The notes under the pieces: model-generated | What the model was told of the DNA's origin: nothing | What the model saw: only the letters and a program-made list of their open reading frames with translations | Database searches by the model: none | Assembly (NCBI GenBank): GCA_035494855.1 | Contig: DATJGR010000102.1 | Coordinates: 1 to 44,458, forward strand | Reading direction: 5' to 3' | Origin: DATJGR01 sp035494855 | GTDB lineage: Bacteria > Pseudomonadota > Gammaproteobacteria > Pseudomonadales > Azotimanducaceae | DNA: 44,458 bases | Translations under genes and position numbers: made by a program | Part shown: in pieces, positions 23,584 through 31,629 of the stretch | How positions within the stretch are numbered: the first letter of the stretch is position 1 | How the letters are laid out: every line of letters starts with the position of its first letter

Positions 23584-24432
23584 TCAACGCGAATCGAGAC
23601 TCTGATCCATGTCGAGTGCTGGCGACGGGTGCGACGGGCGACCGACGATCTGAGCGGGCACACCGGCTACCGTGACGTGCGGTGGCACGTCGTTCAATAC
23701 CACGCTGCCCGCACCCACCTTGGCGCCTTCGCCGACTTCGATGTTGCCGATGATCTTGCATCCGGCGGACAGCAGCACACCGCGACGGATCTTCGGGTGA
23801 CGGTCTCCAGACACCTTGCCGGAACCGCCGAGGGTCACCGAATGCAGAATCGACACGTCGTCTTCGATGACCGCCGTTTCGCCGACGACGATGCCTGTCG
23901 CGTGATCGAGCATGATTCCCGAGCCGATACGAGCGGCCGGGTGGATATCGACGCCGAGCGTCACGCTGATCTGGTTCTGAAAGAAGCGCGCGAGCGCCTG
24001 GCGGTTGCGATGCCACAACCAGTTCGCGATGCGGTGCGCCTGCAGCGCGTGGAACCCTTTGAAGAACAGAAACGGCGTCGAGACGTCGTCGCACGCCGGG
24101 TCGCGCGTATAGGTCGCGAGGATGTCGATCTCGGCCGCGGTCAGAATCGACGGCGAGTCGTTGAGCGCCTCTTCGATGACGTCACGGATCATCATCGTTG
24201 GGAGCATCGGCGTATCGAGACGACTCGCGATACGGAAGCTCAGCGCCGATTGAAAACTCTTGTGGTTCAGAATCGTCGCGTGGAAGTAGCTGCCGAGGAT
24301 CGGTTCCTGCTGAGCTTTTTCGCGCGCTTCGTTCTGCATCGCTTCCCACAGGCTGGTGTTCGGCGCGCGCTTCAGCCGGGAATTTGCGGTGGTCAGAACT
24401 TCGAGATGGCGGTCTTCCAGTGCGCTGCCCAT
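23584..24432 (-). CDS. cysE: Serine O-acetyltransferase
   Basis: The enzyme transfers acetyl from acetyl-CoA to L-serine, the first step of cysteine synthesis. I chose ATG 24432 (282 aa) because GGAG lies 6 nt upstream; ATG 24480 (298 aa) has no Shine-Dalgarno. The sequence follows E. coli CysE closely: QEPILGSYFHATILNH near the N-terminus, TRDPACDDVSTPFLFFKGFHALQAHRIANWLW in the helical part (first 20: TRDPACDDVSTPFLFFKGFH), then the left-handed beta-helix with VDIHPAARIGSGIMLDHATG, SVTLGGSGK, GDRHPKIRRGV and AGVPA. The C-terminal tail ends DMDQSLDSR, resembling the tail that binds cysteine synthase and mediates feedback. It is transcribed divergently from nadK, 164 bp between starts. Confidence 0.96.
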   Translation of the reverse strand: MGSALEDRHLEVLTTANSRLKRAPNTSLWEAMQNEAREKAQQEPILGSYFHATILNHKSFQSALSFRIASRLDTPMLPTMMIRDVIEEALNDSPSILTAAEIDILATYTRDPACDDVSTPFLFFKGFHALQAHRIANWLWHRNRQALARFFQNQISVTLGVDIHPAARIGSGIMLDHATGIVVGETAVIEDDVSILHSVTLGGSGKVSGDRHPKIRRGVLLSAGCKIIGNIEVGEGAKVGAGSVVLNDVPPHVTVAGVPAQIVGRPSHPSPALDMDQSLDSR

Positions 24433-24596
24433 GCGCGTCTCCGGTTCGTTGGCGGGCAAGCCTGAGCGCTTGCACCCCATAATTCAAGCACGGGACCCGC
24501 GACAAATTTGCACCACCGCGTCGCACTGTCGCACCCGAACCTGCATCGCGCGGTCGGCGTGTATACTCGGTTCTCGTCGTGCCTCTCTGATACTAC

Positions 24597-25490
24597 ATGA
24601 CCTTCAACACCGTCGGGCTGATCGCACGCAGGGGTAGCCGCAGCATCGTGGAATCGGTGGTGACGCTCGAGCAGTTCCTGCGCGCGCGGAAGGTCTCGAT
24701 CGTGTTTGAAGCCACCACCGCCGCGATGCTGCCGAAATGCGCGCATCGGGTCGAAGAGCGGAAAGCGCTTGGCGCGATCTGCGACCTGCTGATCGTCGTT
24801 GGCGGCGACGGCAGCCTGCTCGGCGTCGCGCGCGATCTCGCCGCCTCGCAGGTCCCGGTGATCGGCGTGAACCGCGGTGGTCTCGGTTTTCTCGCGGACA
24901 TTTCGCCCGATCAGATCGAAGCCAAGATCGGCGCGGTGCTCGACGGCGAATACACGGTGGAGCATCGGTTCCTGCTCGATGCGACCGTGTACCGCGACGG
25001 CAAGCGCACCGGCGGATCGGCGGCCCTGAACGACGTCGTTGTGCATGCGGGCACCATGTCGCGGATGATGGAGTTCGCGCTGCACATCGACGACAAGTTC
25101 GTTTACGACCAGCGCTCGGACGGCCTGATCGTCGCTACGCCGACCGGCTCGACCGCGTATGCGCTGTCGGCCGGCGGTCCGATCATGCACCCGAGCCTCG
25201 ATGCGATCGTGGTCGTGCCGATGTTCCCGCACACGCTGACGTCGCGACCGCTGGTCGTGCCGAGCGCATCGCGAATCAAAGTGGTCATCGGTTCGACGAC
25301 ATCGACGAACCAGCAGATCAGCTGCGATTCGCAGGTGGACATCGGCGTTCAGCCAGGCGACGAGGTCCACATCCAGAAGTGCGCGCACGCACTGAAGCTG
25401 CTGTATTCGAGGCAGCACAGTTTTTACGAAGCGTGTCGCAGCAAACTCGATTGGGCGTCGCGCCTCGGCGCTCCGGTCAAACCCGAGTAA
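24597..25490 (+). CDS. nadK: NAD kinase
   Basis: This cytoplasmic enzyme phosphorylates NAD to NADP using ATP. The protein is 297 aa, starting at ATG 24597 without a clear Shine-Dalgarno; the length is normal. Signatures are VVGGDGSLLGVARDL (the GGDG nucleotide site, residues about 67-80), NRGGLGFLADI, LNDVVVH, the DGLIVATPTGSTAYALSAGG block and HTLTSRPLVVP near 215-225. A TATACT at 24562-24567 could be its -10 box but has no good -35 partner. It is a single gene: cysE diverges from it and the mocA-type gene converges, 11 bp away. Confidence 0.96.
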   Translation: MTFNTVGLIARRGSRSIVESVVTLEQFLRARKVSIVFEATTAAMLPKCAHRVEERKALGAICDLLIVVGGDGSLLGVARDLAASQVPVIGVNRGGLGFLADISPDQIEAKIGAVLDGEYTVEHRFLLDATVYRDGKRTGGSAALNDVVVHAGTMSRMMEFALHIDDKFVYDQRSDGLIVATPTGSTAYALSAGGPIMHPSLDAIVVVPMFPHTLTSRPLVVPSASRIKVVIGSTTSTNQQISCDSQVDIGVQPGDEVHIQKCAHALKLLYSRQHSFYEACRSKLDWASRLGAPVKPE

Positions 25491-25501
25491 GAAGCGCGAA
25501 G

Positions 25502-26083
25502 CTACATCGGCGGATGGTCGATGTCGGTCACCACACCGGGATCGTCGACGCTGACCTTCCTGACCGCTCCCGGATGCGCATCGATCACCGATCGGGCGCC
25601 GCGATCCCCCGTGAGTGCGATCAATTCGGCGAAGAACTCGCCCGAGAAACCGACCGGGTGGCCTGGCGCGTCTGCGTGCATCGGCAGGACGATGCACGGC
25701 GCTCTGTCGATCCGCACCGTATCCATCGCCGCCTTCAGCGCGCGCAGCGTGTCGGGTCGGATGTACGGCATGTCGCCGAGCCCGAGAAACACGTAGTCCC
25801 AGTCGACCACCGCGCGAATGCCGTCCGCGATGCTCGCCGCCATGCCGAGGTGGGCGTGCGGGGTCGGGACGATGATCGGCAGCTGGCGGCCGAAACCTTC
25901 GGCGATCACCTGCGTCAATGTGCTATCGCTGCTGCGCACCACCACCGCGACGTTGGCGAACGCCGCGCGATACGGACGCAGCGTCGCGATCAGCAACGGT
26001 TCGTGCCTCAGCTGGAACACGCGCTTATCGCTGCCGAACCGCCGCGAGAATCCGGCGGCGATGACCAGCGCGCCGCTGGTCAC
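25502..26083 (-). CDS. MocA-type molybdenum-cofactor nucleotidyltransferase
   Basis: The protein is 193 aa. GTG 26083 overlaps the xdhC-like stop as GTGA; the frame runs much further upstream but only as a shadow over xdhC. It begins with VIAAGFSRRFGSDKRV, the LAAGxSxRxGxxK loop that binds the nucleotide, and has FLGLGDMPYIRPDTL at the metal-binding position and GHPVGFSGEFFAEL later. MocA-like enzymes add CMP to the molybdopterin cofactor for the xanthine oxidase family. Pairing with an XdhC-type protein fits this. No molybdenum hydroxylase (coxL/xdhB-like) gene lies in the window, so the client is encoded elsewhere. Confidence 0.82.
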   Translation of the reverse strand: MTSGALVIAAGFSRRFGSDKRVFQLRHEPLLIATLRPYRAAFANVAVVVRSSDSTLTQVIAEGFGRQLPIIVPTPHAHLGMAASIADGIRAVVDWDYVFLGLGDMPYIRPDTLRALKAAMDTVRIDRAPCIVLPMHADAPGHPVGFSGEFFAELIALTGDRGARSVIDAHPGAVRKVSVDDPGVVTDIDHPPM

Positions 26084-27117
26084 GCGGCGGAGGAGGTCAA
26101 CCCCGGCTGCTGCGCCACCGTGGGCGACGCGACTGCAGCGAGGTGGGCGAGGGCCTGCTTTTCGCGCTGCTTTCTCACTGCCGTGATCTCGGCCAGGATC
26201 GCGATCGCGATTTCCGGCGGGGTCTTGCTGCCGATCGGCAGCCCGATCGGTGCGCGCAGCCGCGCGAGTTCTGCATCGGTGACGTCGAGCAACTGGAGGC
26301 GTTTGCGCCGACCGGCCGACGTCTTCACTGAACCCATCGCGCCGACGTAGAACGCCGGTGTCTTCAGTGCTTCCATCAGACCCATGTCGTCGATGCGCGG
26401 ATCGTGTGTCAGCGCGACGATGGCCGACGCGGCGTCGTTTGCGTAGGCCTTCACCGCGTCGTCGGGCATGTCGGTGACGCCGCGCGCGCCGGCAACGCCG
26501 AAATCGGCCAGCAGCTTCTCGCGCGGGTCGCATACGGTGACGGCGTAGTCGAGCATCTGCGCCATCTCGGCGAGGTATTTCGACACCATTCCGGCGCCGA
26601 TGATGAACAGCTGGAACCGCGGTCCGTAGGTTTGACGCAACAGGGACGCAACTTCGTCGAACACCGGATCTTCGTGCGCTTCGACTTCTTCGATCGAACT
26701 CGTGCCGCGTTTGACGTCGACCGTGCGGCGGACCCGGCCGCGGTGCATCAGTCGGTCGTCGATGCGACGCAATTGCTCCAGATGAGTTGCCTGCGAAAGT
26801 GGCTCGACGACGACGTCGAGGTGGCCGCCACACGGCAGACCGAAGCGCTCCGTTTCTTCGGCTGTGAGGCCATAACGGAAGTACTGAGGGGCGTGGCGCG
26901 CCAGAACCCCGGACGTGAGCTTTTCGAGCATGTCGTCTTCCACGCAGCCGCCGGACAACGAACCTGCCACCTGGCCGCGGGCGTTGCAGGTGAACAGCGA
27001 TCCGACGGGACGGGGCGAAGATCCCCAGGTTTTCACGACGGTCGCGAGCCAACAGGTTTCCCCGCCTTCGAGCCAGATCCGAGCCTGGCTCAGAACTTCG
27101 TGATCGGCAGCTTGCAT
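26080..27117 (-). CDS. XdhC/CoxI family molybdenum-enzyme maturation protein
   Basis: ATG 27117 gives 345 aa; upstream extension overlaps the divergent rhomboid gene and is ignored. The N-terminal XdhC/CoxI domain shows TWGSSPRPVGSLFTCNARGQ and then VAGSLSGGCVEDDM (residues about 30-63), with GLPCGGHLDVVVEPL further on. The C-terminal Rossmann domain has LFIIGAGMVSKYLAEMA, DPRIDDMGLMEAL and YVGAMGSVKT. The family inserts or sulfurates the molybdenum cofactor of xanthine dehydrogenase, CO dehydrogenase and relatives. It is coupled to the mocA-type gene by a 4-nt overlap. It diverges from the rhomboid gene with only about 24 bp between the annotated starts. Confidence 0.9.
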   Translation of the reverse strand: MQAADHEVLSQARIWLEGGETCWLATVVKTWGSSPRPVGSLFTCNARGQVAGSLSGGCVEDDMLEKLTSGVLARHAPQYFRYGLTAEETERFGLPCGGHLDVVVEPLSQATHLEQLRRIDDRLMHRGRVRRTVDVKRGTSSIEEVEAHEDPVFDEVASLLRQTYGPRFQLFIIGAGMVSKYLAEMAQMLDYAVTVCDPREKLLADFGVAGARGVTDMPDDAVKAYANDAASAIVALTHDPRIDDMGLMEALKTPAFYVGAMGSVKTSAGRRKRLQLLDVTDAELARLRAPIGLPIGSKTPPEIAIAILAEITAVRKQREKQALAHLAAVASPTVAQQPGLTSSAA

Positions 27118-27141
27118 GGCGATGTAACGTGCACTTAGGGT

Positions 27142-28056
27142 GTGGCCGAGTTTACACCACATTCCGAGGTTGTCCGCGCGGTGGGTACGGTTCGAGCACT
27201 GACGTTGGGTTCGGACGTCGATCTGGCGATGTTCTGCGCTTATCTTTCGCAGAGTCGCGTCGGACACCGTGTTTTCGAAGAGCAGGGTCGCCAGATACTC
27301 GAGGTGGCGAACGAAGCGGACGCGCAGCGCGTGCGCAGCGATTACGAGGCGTGGCGCGACGGGCGCCTCGCGCTGCAATGGCTGCCGCGGCCGAAGCGCG
27401 CACCCGCACCGTGGCGGATGTGGCTGCGCCGCTATCCGGTCGTCGCGGCGCTCACCGCGTTGTCGTTGGTGTGCTTTCCCGCGACGTTCGGCATCGATGC
27501 CGGAGCGCTCGGGCCTTTGCTGCCGTGGCTCACCATCGTGCCCGTAACGGGCAGCGCCGGCGACCTCCATTTCGGAACGTTGCAAGGCACGCTCGCCCGC
27601 GGCGAAGTGTGGCGTCTGGTCACGCCGATACTCATTCACTTTGGCGTTGCGCATCTGCTGTTCAATATGGCGGTTGTCGTCGAATTCGGTCGTCGCATCG
27701 AGCGCGGCGCCGGTTCCGTTTGCCTGCTGGTGCTGACCTTGCTGATCGCGGTGTCCGGCAATGTGGCGCAGTTCCTGTGGAAATCGGTGCCGATGTTCGG
27801 CGGGCTGTCCGGCGTTGCGTACGGTCTGTTCGCGTACGTCGTGGTGCGCGCCCGCTTCGACACAGCGCCGGATTGGCGGGTGCATCCTTCGTTCAGCGTC
27901 GGCGTTCTCGTCATGCTCCTCCTCATGAGCAGCGGCGTGACGGAAGCGTTCGGGCTGTTCATCGCCAACACCGCGCACTGGGTCGGCCTGGCAATGGGCG
28001 CCGTCGCCGCCGCGACGTGGCGCCCCGCACGACGAGGCGCCGCCAATGCAGTTTGA
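27142..28056 (+). CDS. Rhomboid-family intramembrane serine protease (GlpG type)
   Basis: The protein is up to 304 aa from GTG 27142; GTG 27181 is an equally possible start and neither has a good Shine-Dalgarno. The N-terminal soluble domain is like that of GlpG (ALTLGSDVDLAMFCAYLSQS, VFEEQGRQILEV). Membrane helices follow from residue about 98. Active-site elements in 304-aa numbering are HFGVAHLLFN with H166, H171 and N175, the nucleophile S223 in GGLSGVAYGLF, and H279 in NTAHWVGLAMG, giving the Ser-His dyad. It cleaves transmembrane substrates within the inner membrane; targets are unknown. Its stop overlaps the DUF2797 gene by 11 bp, so the two are cotranscribed. Confidence 0.92.
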   Translation: MAEFTPHSEVVRAVGTVRALTLGSDVDLAMFCAYLSQSRVGHRVFEEQGRQILEVANEADAQRVRSDYEAWRDGRLALQWLPRPKRAPAPWRMWLRRYPVVAALTALSLVCFPATFGIDAGALGPLLPWLTIVPVTGSAGDLHFGTLQGTLARGEVWRLVTPILIHFGVAHLLFNMAVVVEFGRRIERGAGSVCLLVLTLLIAVSGNVAQFLWKSVPMFGGLSGVAYGLFAYVVVRARFDTAPDWRVHPSFSVGVLVMLLLMSSGVTEAFGLFIANTAHWVGLAMGAVAAATWRPARRGAANAV

Positions 28057-28930
28057 AATCGTCGAAGTGTTGGGGAGCGGGGTGCTGCATTCGATGGACT
28101 GCACGCCGAGCATACCGGTGCGTTACTCGCTACCGTTCGAAACTGCGGCCATCCCCTTGAACGATCTGTTAGGACGTACTCTGGTGCTGCGCTTCGATGG
28201 CCGTATCACCTGCCAGTACTGCGGCACCGTCACGCGCAAGAGCTACGGCGATGGCTATTGTTATCCGTGCTTCAAGAAGCTGGCACGGTGCGATCTGTGC
28301 GTGGTGAGTCCCGATCGATGCCACTACGCGGCGGGTACGTGTCGCGAGCCTGCGTGGGGCGAAAGCTTCTGCATGCAACCGCACCTCGTTTATCTGGCGA
28401 ACTCCGCGGGCGCGAAGGTGGGTATCACCACGCCCGCCAACATTCCGATGCGATGGCTCGATCAAGGCGCGACGCAGGCGGTGATCATCATGCGCACGCA
28501 GAGCCGGTTTCAGGCCGGCTGCGTGGAAGCGGCGCTCGCGCGACACGTCAGCGATCGCACTGTGTGGCGCAACCTGGTAGGCCGCGACGCGCTCGAACTC
28601 GATCTGGTTGGGCTGTGCCGGCGCCTGCGCAGCGAGGCCGCTCGCGCGCTTGCGGAGCTCGACGATCGTTTCCCTGGTGCGCTCACGTGGGTGGAGCAGC
28701 CGTCTCCGGTGCAGTTCGAGTATCCGGTCGCGAGCTATGCCGGTCCGCCGATCGGACTGACGCTCGAGCCCGGCATCGCGATCGGCGGAACCCTGCTCGG
28801 TATCAAAGGCCAGTACCTGATGTTCGACAGCGGCGTGTTCAACGTGCGGCGCCATACCTCGTATCATGTCGAGGTAGCGCGGGCGGCCGATATCGCGCCC
28901 GACCGACGCGGCCAAATGGAGCTCTTCTGA
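28046..28930 (+). CDS. DUF2797 protein with zinc-finger-like cysteines
   Basis: The protein is 294 aa from ATG 28046, overlapping the rhomboid gene by 11 bp. The central part carries cysteine pairs typical of a zinc-binding fold: CQYCG (about 56-60), YCYPCFKKLARCDLC (about 71-85) and CHYAAGTC. After it comes LVYLANSAGAKVGITTPANI (about 114-133), which resembles the start of a GIY-YIG-like nuclease fold, and then RWLDQGATQA. The C-terminus includes GTLLGIKGQYLMFDSGVFNV. The family is widespread in gammaproteobacteria and actinobacteria but has no established activity; a nucleic-acid role is inference. Its stop overlaps the pepN start (TGATG). Confidence 0.85.
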   Translation: MQFEIVEVLGSGVLHSMDCTPSIPVRYSLPFETAAIPLNDLLGRTLVLRFDGRITCQYCGTVTRKSYGDGYCYPCFKKLARCDLCVVSPDRCHYAAGTCREPAWGESFCMQPHLVYLANSAGAKVGITTPANIPMRWLDQGATQAVIIMRTQSRFQAGCVEAALARHVSDRTVWRNLVGRDALELDLVGLCRRLRSEAARALAELDDRFPGALTWVEQPSPVQFEYPVASYAGPPIGLTLEPGIAIGGTLLGIKGQYLMFDSGVFNVRRHTSYHVEVARAADIAPDRRGQMELF

Positions 28931-31629
28931 TGAAGGATTCACAACCGAAGGCGATCCGGCTGGCGGAATATCGACCGCCGGATCACGTGATCACCGATAC
29001 GCGGCTCGAATTCGATCTGACGGACGGCGTTACGCAGGTGACGTCGCAACTCCAGGTGCGGCGCATGGGAACCACGTCGACGCTGCGGCTCGACGGACAG
29101 GAGCTGGAACTCGTGTCCGTTGCCGTGGACGGCCGGTTGCTCACCAGCAACGAGTATCAGACCGACGACGACTCGCTGACGCTGTTCGATCTGCCCGAGT
29201 CGTGCGAGCTGACGATCGTCACGCGCATCCATCCCGAGCAGAACGTGGCGCTCGAAGGTCTGTACAAATCGGGCGGCCGGTCCGGCGGCATGTACTGCAC
29301 GCAGTGCGAGGCTGAGGGATTCCGCAAGATCACGTACTACCTCGATCGTCCCGACGTGCTGTCGAAGTTCACCACGACGATCATCGCCGATCCCGCGTAT
29401 CCGGTGCTGCTGTCGAACGGCAATCTGATCGAGGAACATCAGCGCGCCGACGGTCGGCGCAGCGTCACCTGGCAGGACCCGTTTCCGAAGCCGAGCTATC
29501 TGTTCGCACTGGTCGCGGGAGATCTGGCGCTGCTGCGCGACGAGTTCGTCACCGCATCGGGGCGCCGCGTCGAACTGCGCATCTACTCGGAACCGCACAA
29601 CATCTCGCAGTGCGACTACGCGATGGGCGCGCTGAAGCGCGCGATGCGATGGGACGAAGAAGTTTATGGCCGCGAATACGACCTCGACATCTTCATGATC
29701 GTCGCTGTCGAAGACTTCAACATGGGCGCGATGGAGAACAAAGGGCTCAACATCTTCAACACGTCGTGCGTGCTGGCGAGTCCCGACACGGCCACCGACC
29801 TCGCGTACCAGCACGTCGAAGCAGTCGTTGCGCACGAGTATTTCCACAACTGGTCCGGCAATCGCGTGACGTGCCGGGACTGGTTCCAACTCAGCCTCAA
29901 GGAAGGCTTCACGGTATTCCGCGACGCGGAGTTCTCCTCCGACATGAATTCACGCACCGTGAAACGCATCGACGACGTGAATCAGCTGCGCACCGTTCAG
30001 TTCGCCGAAGACGCGGGTCCACTCGCCCATCCGGTGCGTCCCGATACGTATATCGAGATCTCGAACTTCTACACGACTACGGTGTACGAGAAAGGCGCCG
30101 AAGTGGTCGGCATGATTCACACGCTGCTCGGTCCGGAGCGGTTTCGGCGCGGCACAGACCTGTACTTCCAACGACACGACGGTGCCGCGGTTACGACCGA
30201 AGACTTCGTGCGCGCGATGGAAGACGCGAACGGCTTCGATCTCGGACAATTCCGCCGCTGGTACAGCCAGGCGGGCACACCGGTGATCGCGGTGACCACC
30301 CGATTCGAGAACGGGGCTTTCGACGTGTCCATCGCGCAGCGTTGTCCGCCTACGCCGGGCCAGCCCAGCAAAGCGCCGTTCCACATTCCGGTCGCGATCG
30401 GTCTGCTCGACCGGAACGGCAACGAACTGCTCGGCAAGGCCGGCTCGGGATCGGGTGCGGTCGTGCAGAGCGGCGCGCGGGTCGAGAATCCTCGCGGCGA
30501 CGGTACGCTGATCGTTCACGTCACGCAGCCGACCACGCAGCTTCGCGTCACCGGATTGAAGGAGCGGCCGGTGCTGAGCGTCCTGCGTGGCTTCTCCGCA
30601 CCGGTGAGAGTGGAGTTCGCGCGACCGAGCGAGGAACTGACCTTTCTCGCGCGCTACGACACAGACGGCTTCTCGAGGTGGGACGCGATGCAGTCGTTGC
30701 ACGCCGGGACGATCGAGCAGATCCGCGGCGGCGCAACCGATGCCGCGCACAAACTGCTACCGCTGTACCGTGAGCTGCTGAACGACGCGCTCGGCGCGGA
30801 CGATCCGGAGCGCACCGCGATGTTCGCCGCGATGCTGGCCGTTCCCTCGGAGAACTATCTCGGCGAACTCATGAGCGAGATCGACGTCGATGGATTGCAT
30901 CGCGCGCGCGGCGCGCTGCGCACGGTGCTCGGTGGCGAGTTGTTCGACGAGTGGATGGCGGTGTATCGGCGCAGCACGGCACTCGGACCGTATCTACCCG
31001 ACTCGCGCAGCGTAGGACGCCGTGCGTTGCGTAATCTCGCGCTCGGTTTCCTGTGCGCCACCGGCCGATCGCGTGTGTCCGATCTGCGGCGGGTGTTACT
31101 CGCGCAATACCGCGATGCCGACAACCTGACCGATCGACTGGCCTCGCTTCGGGAGATCGTCAACGCCGAGTGGCTCGACGATGCGGCGCGTTCGGAGACG
31201 ATCGCGGACTTCTACGCGCGCTGTTCGACGCAGAAACTCGTCATCGATCAGTGGTTTTCGGTGCAAGCGGCGTGCCCCCGAGCTGGCGCGTTGGCGCGCG
31301 TCGAGCTGCTCGAGAGCCACGCCGATTTCGACGGCCGCAATCCGAACCGGCTGCGCGCGCTGTACGGGGCGTTCGCCGGGCAGAATCCGGTGAGCTTCCA
31401 CGCGCGCGATGGCTCCGGCTACCGTTTTCTCGCGGAGCGCGTGGCGCGCATCGACCGTTCTAATCCGCAGATCGCGGCGCGCCTGCTGGCGCCGTTGACG
31501 CGCTGGCGGCGATACGACGCCGGCCGTCGCGCGGCGATGAAAGAGGCGCTGCGCGGCATCGAGGCGTCAGACGCCATTTCGCGCGACGTCTACGAAGTGG
31601 TGACCAAGACGCTTCAGGGCGAAGGGTAG
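28930..31629 (+). CDS. pepN: Aminopeptidase N (M1 zinc metallopeptidase)
   Basis: The enzyme removes N-terminal residues from peptides in the cytoplasm. The protein is 899 aa from ATG 28930, which overlaps the DUF2797 stop (TGATG); the longer frame to 28258 is a shadow. The exopeptidase motif MGAMENKG is at about 265-272. Zinc ligands H302 and H306 lie in HEYFHNWSGNRV, and the third is E325 in LKEGFT. YEKGAEVVGM carries the transition-state Tyr. The C-terminal helical domain is full length, matching E. coli PepN (870 aa). The 3' end overlaps the convergent batD gene by 16 bp. Confidence 0.96.
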   Translation: MKDSQPKAIRLAEYRPPDHVITDTRLEFDLTDGVTQVTSQLQVRRMGTTSTLRLDGQELELVSVAVDGRLLTSNEYQTDDDSLTLFDLPESCELTIVTRIHPEQNVALEGLYKSGGRSGGMYCTQCEAEGFRKITYYLDRPDVLSKFTTTIIADPAYPVLLSNGNLIEEHQRADGRRSVTWQDPFPKPSYLFALVAGDLALLRDEFVTASGRRVELRIYSEPHNISQCDYAMGALKRAMRWDEEVYGREYDLDIFMIVAVEDFNMGAMENKGLNIFNTSCVLASPDTATDLAYQHVEAVVAHEYFHNWSGNRVTCRDWFQLSLKEGFTVFRDAEFSSDMNSRTVKRIDDVNQLRTVQFAEDAGPLAHPVRPDTYIEISNFYTTTVYEKGAEVVGMIHTLLGPERFRRGTDLYFQRHDGAAVTTEDFVRAMEDANGFDLGQFRRWYSQAGTPVIAVTTRFENGAFDVSIAQRCPPTPGQPSKAPFHIPVAIGLLDRNGNELLGKAGSGSGAVVQSGARVENPRGDGTLIVHVTQPTTQLRVTGLKERPVLSVLRGFSAPVRVEFARPSEELTFLARYDTDGFSRWDAMQSLHAGTIEQIRGGATDAAHKLLPLYRELLNDALGADDPERTAMFAAMLAVPSENYLGELMSEIDVDGLHRARGALRTVLGGELFDEWMAVYRRSTALGPYLPDSRSVGRRALRNLALGFLCATGRSRVSDLRRVLLAQYRDADNLTDRLASLREIVNAEWLDDAARSETIADFYARCSTQKLVIDQWFSVQAACPRAGALARVELLESHADFDGRNPNRLRALYGAFAGQNPVSFHARDGSGYRFLAERVARIDRSNPQIAARLLAPLTRWRRYDAGRRAAMKEALRGIEASDAISRDVYEVVTKTLQGEG

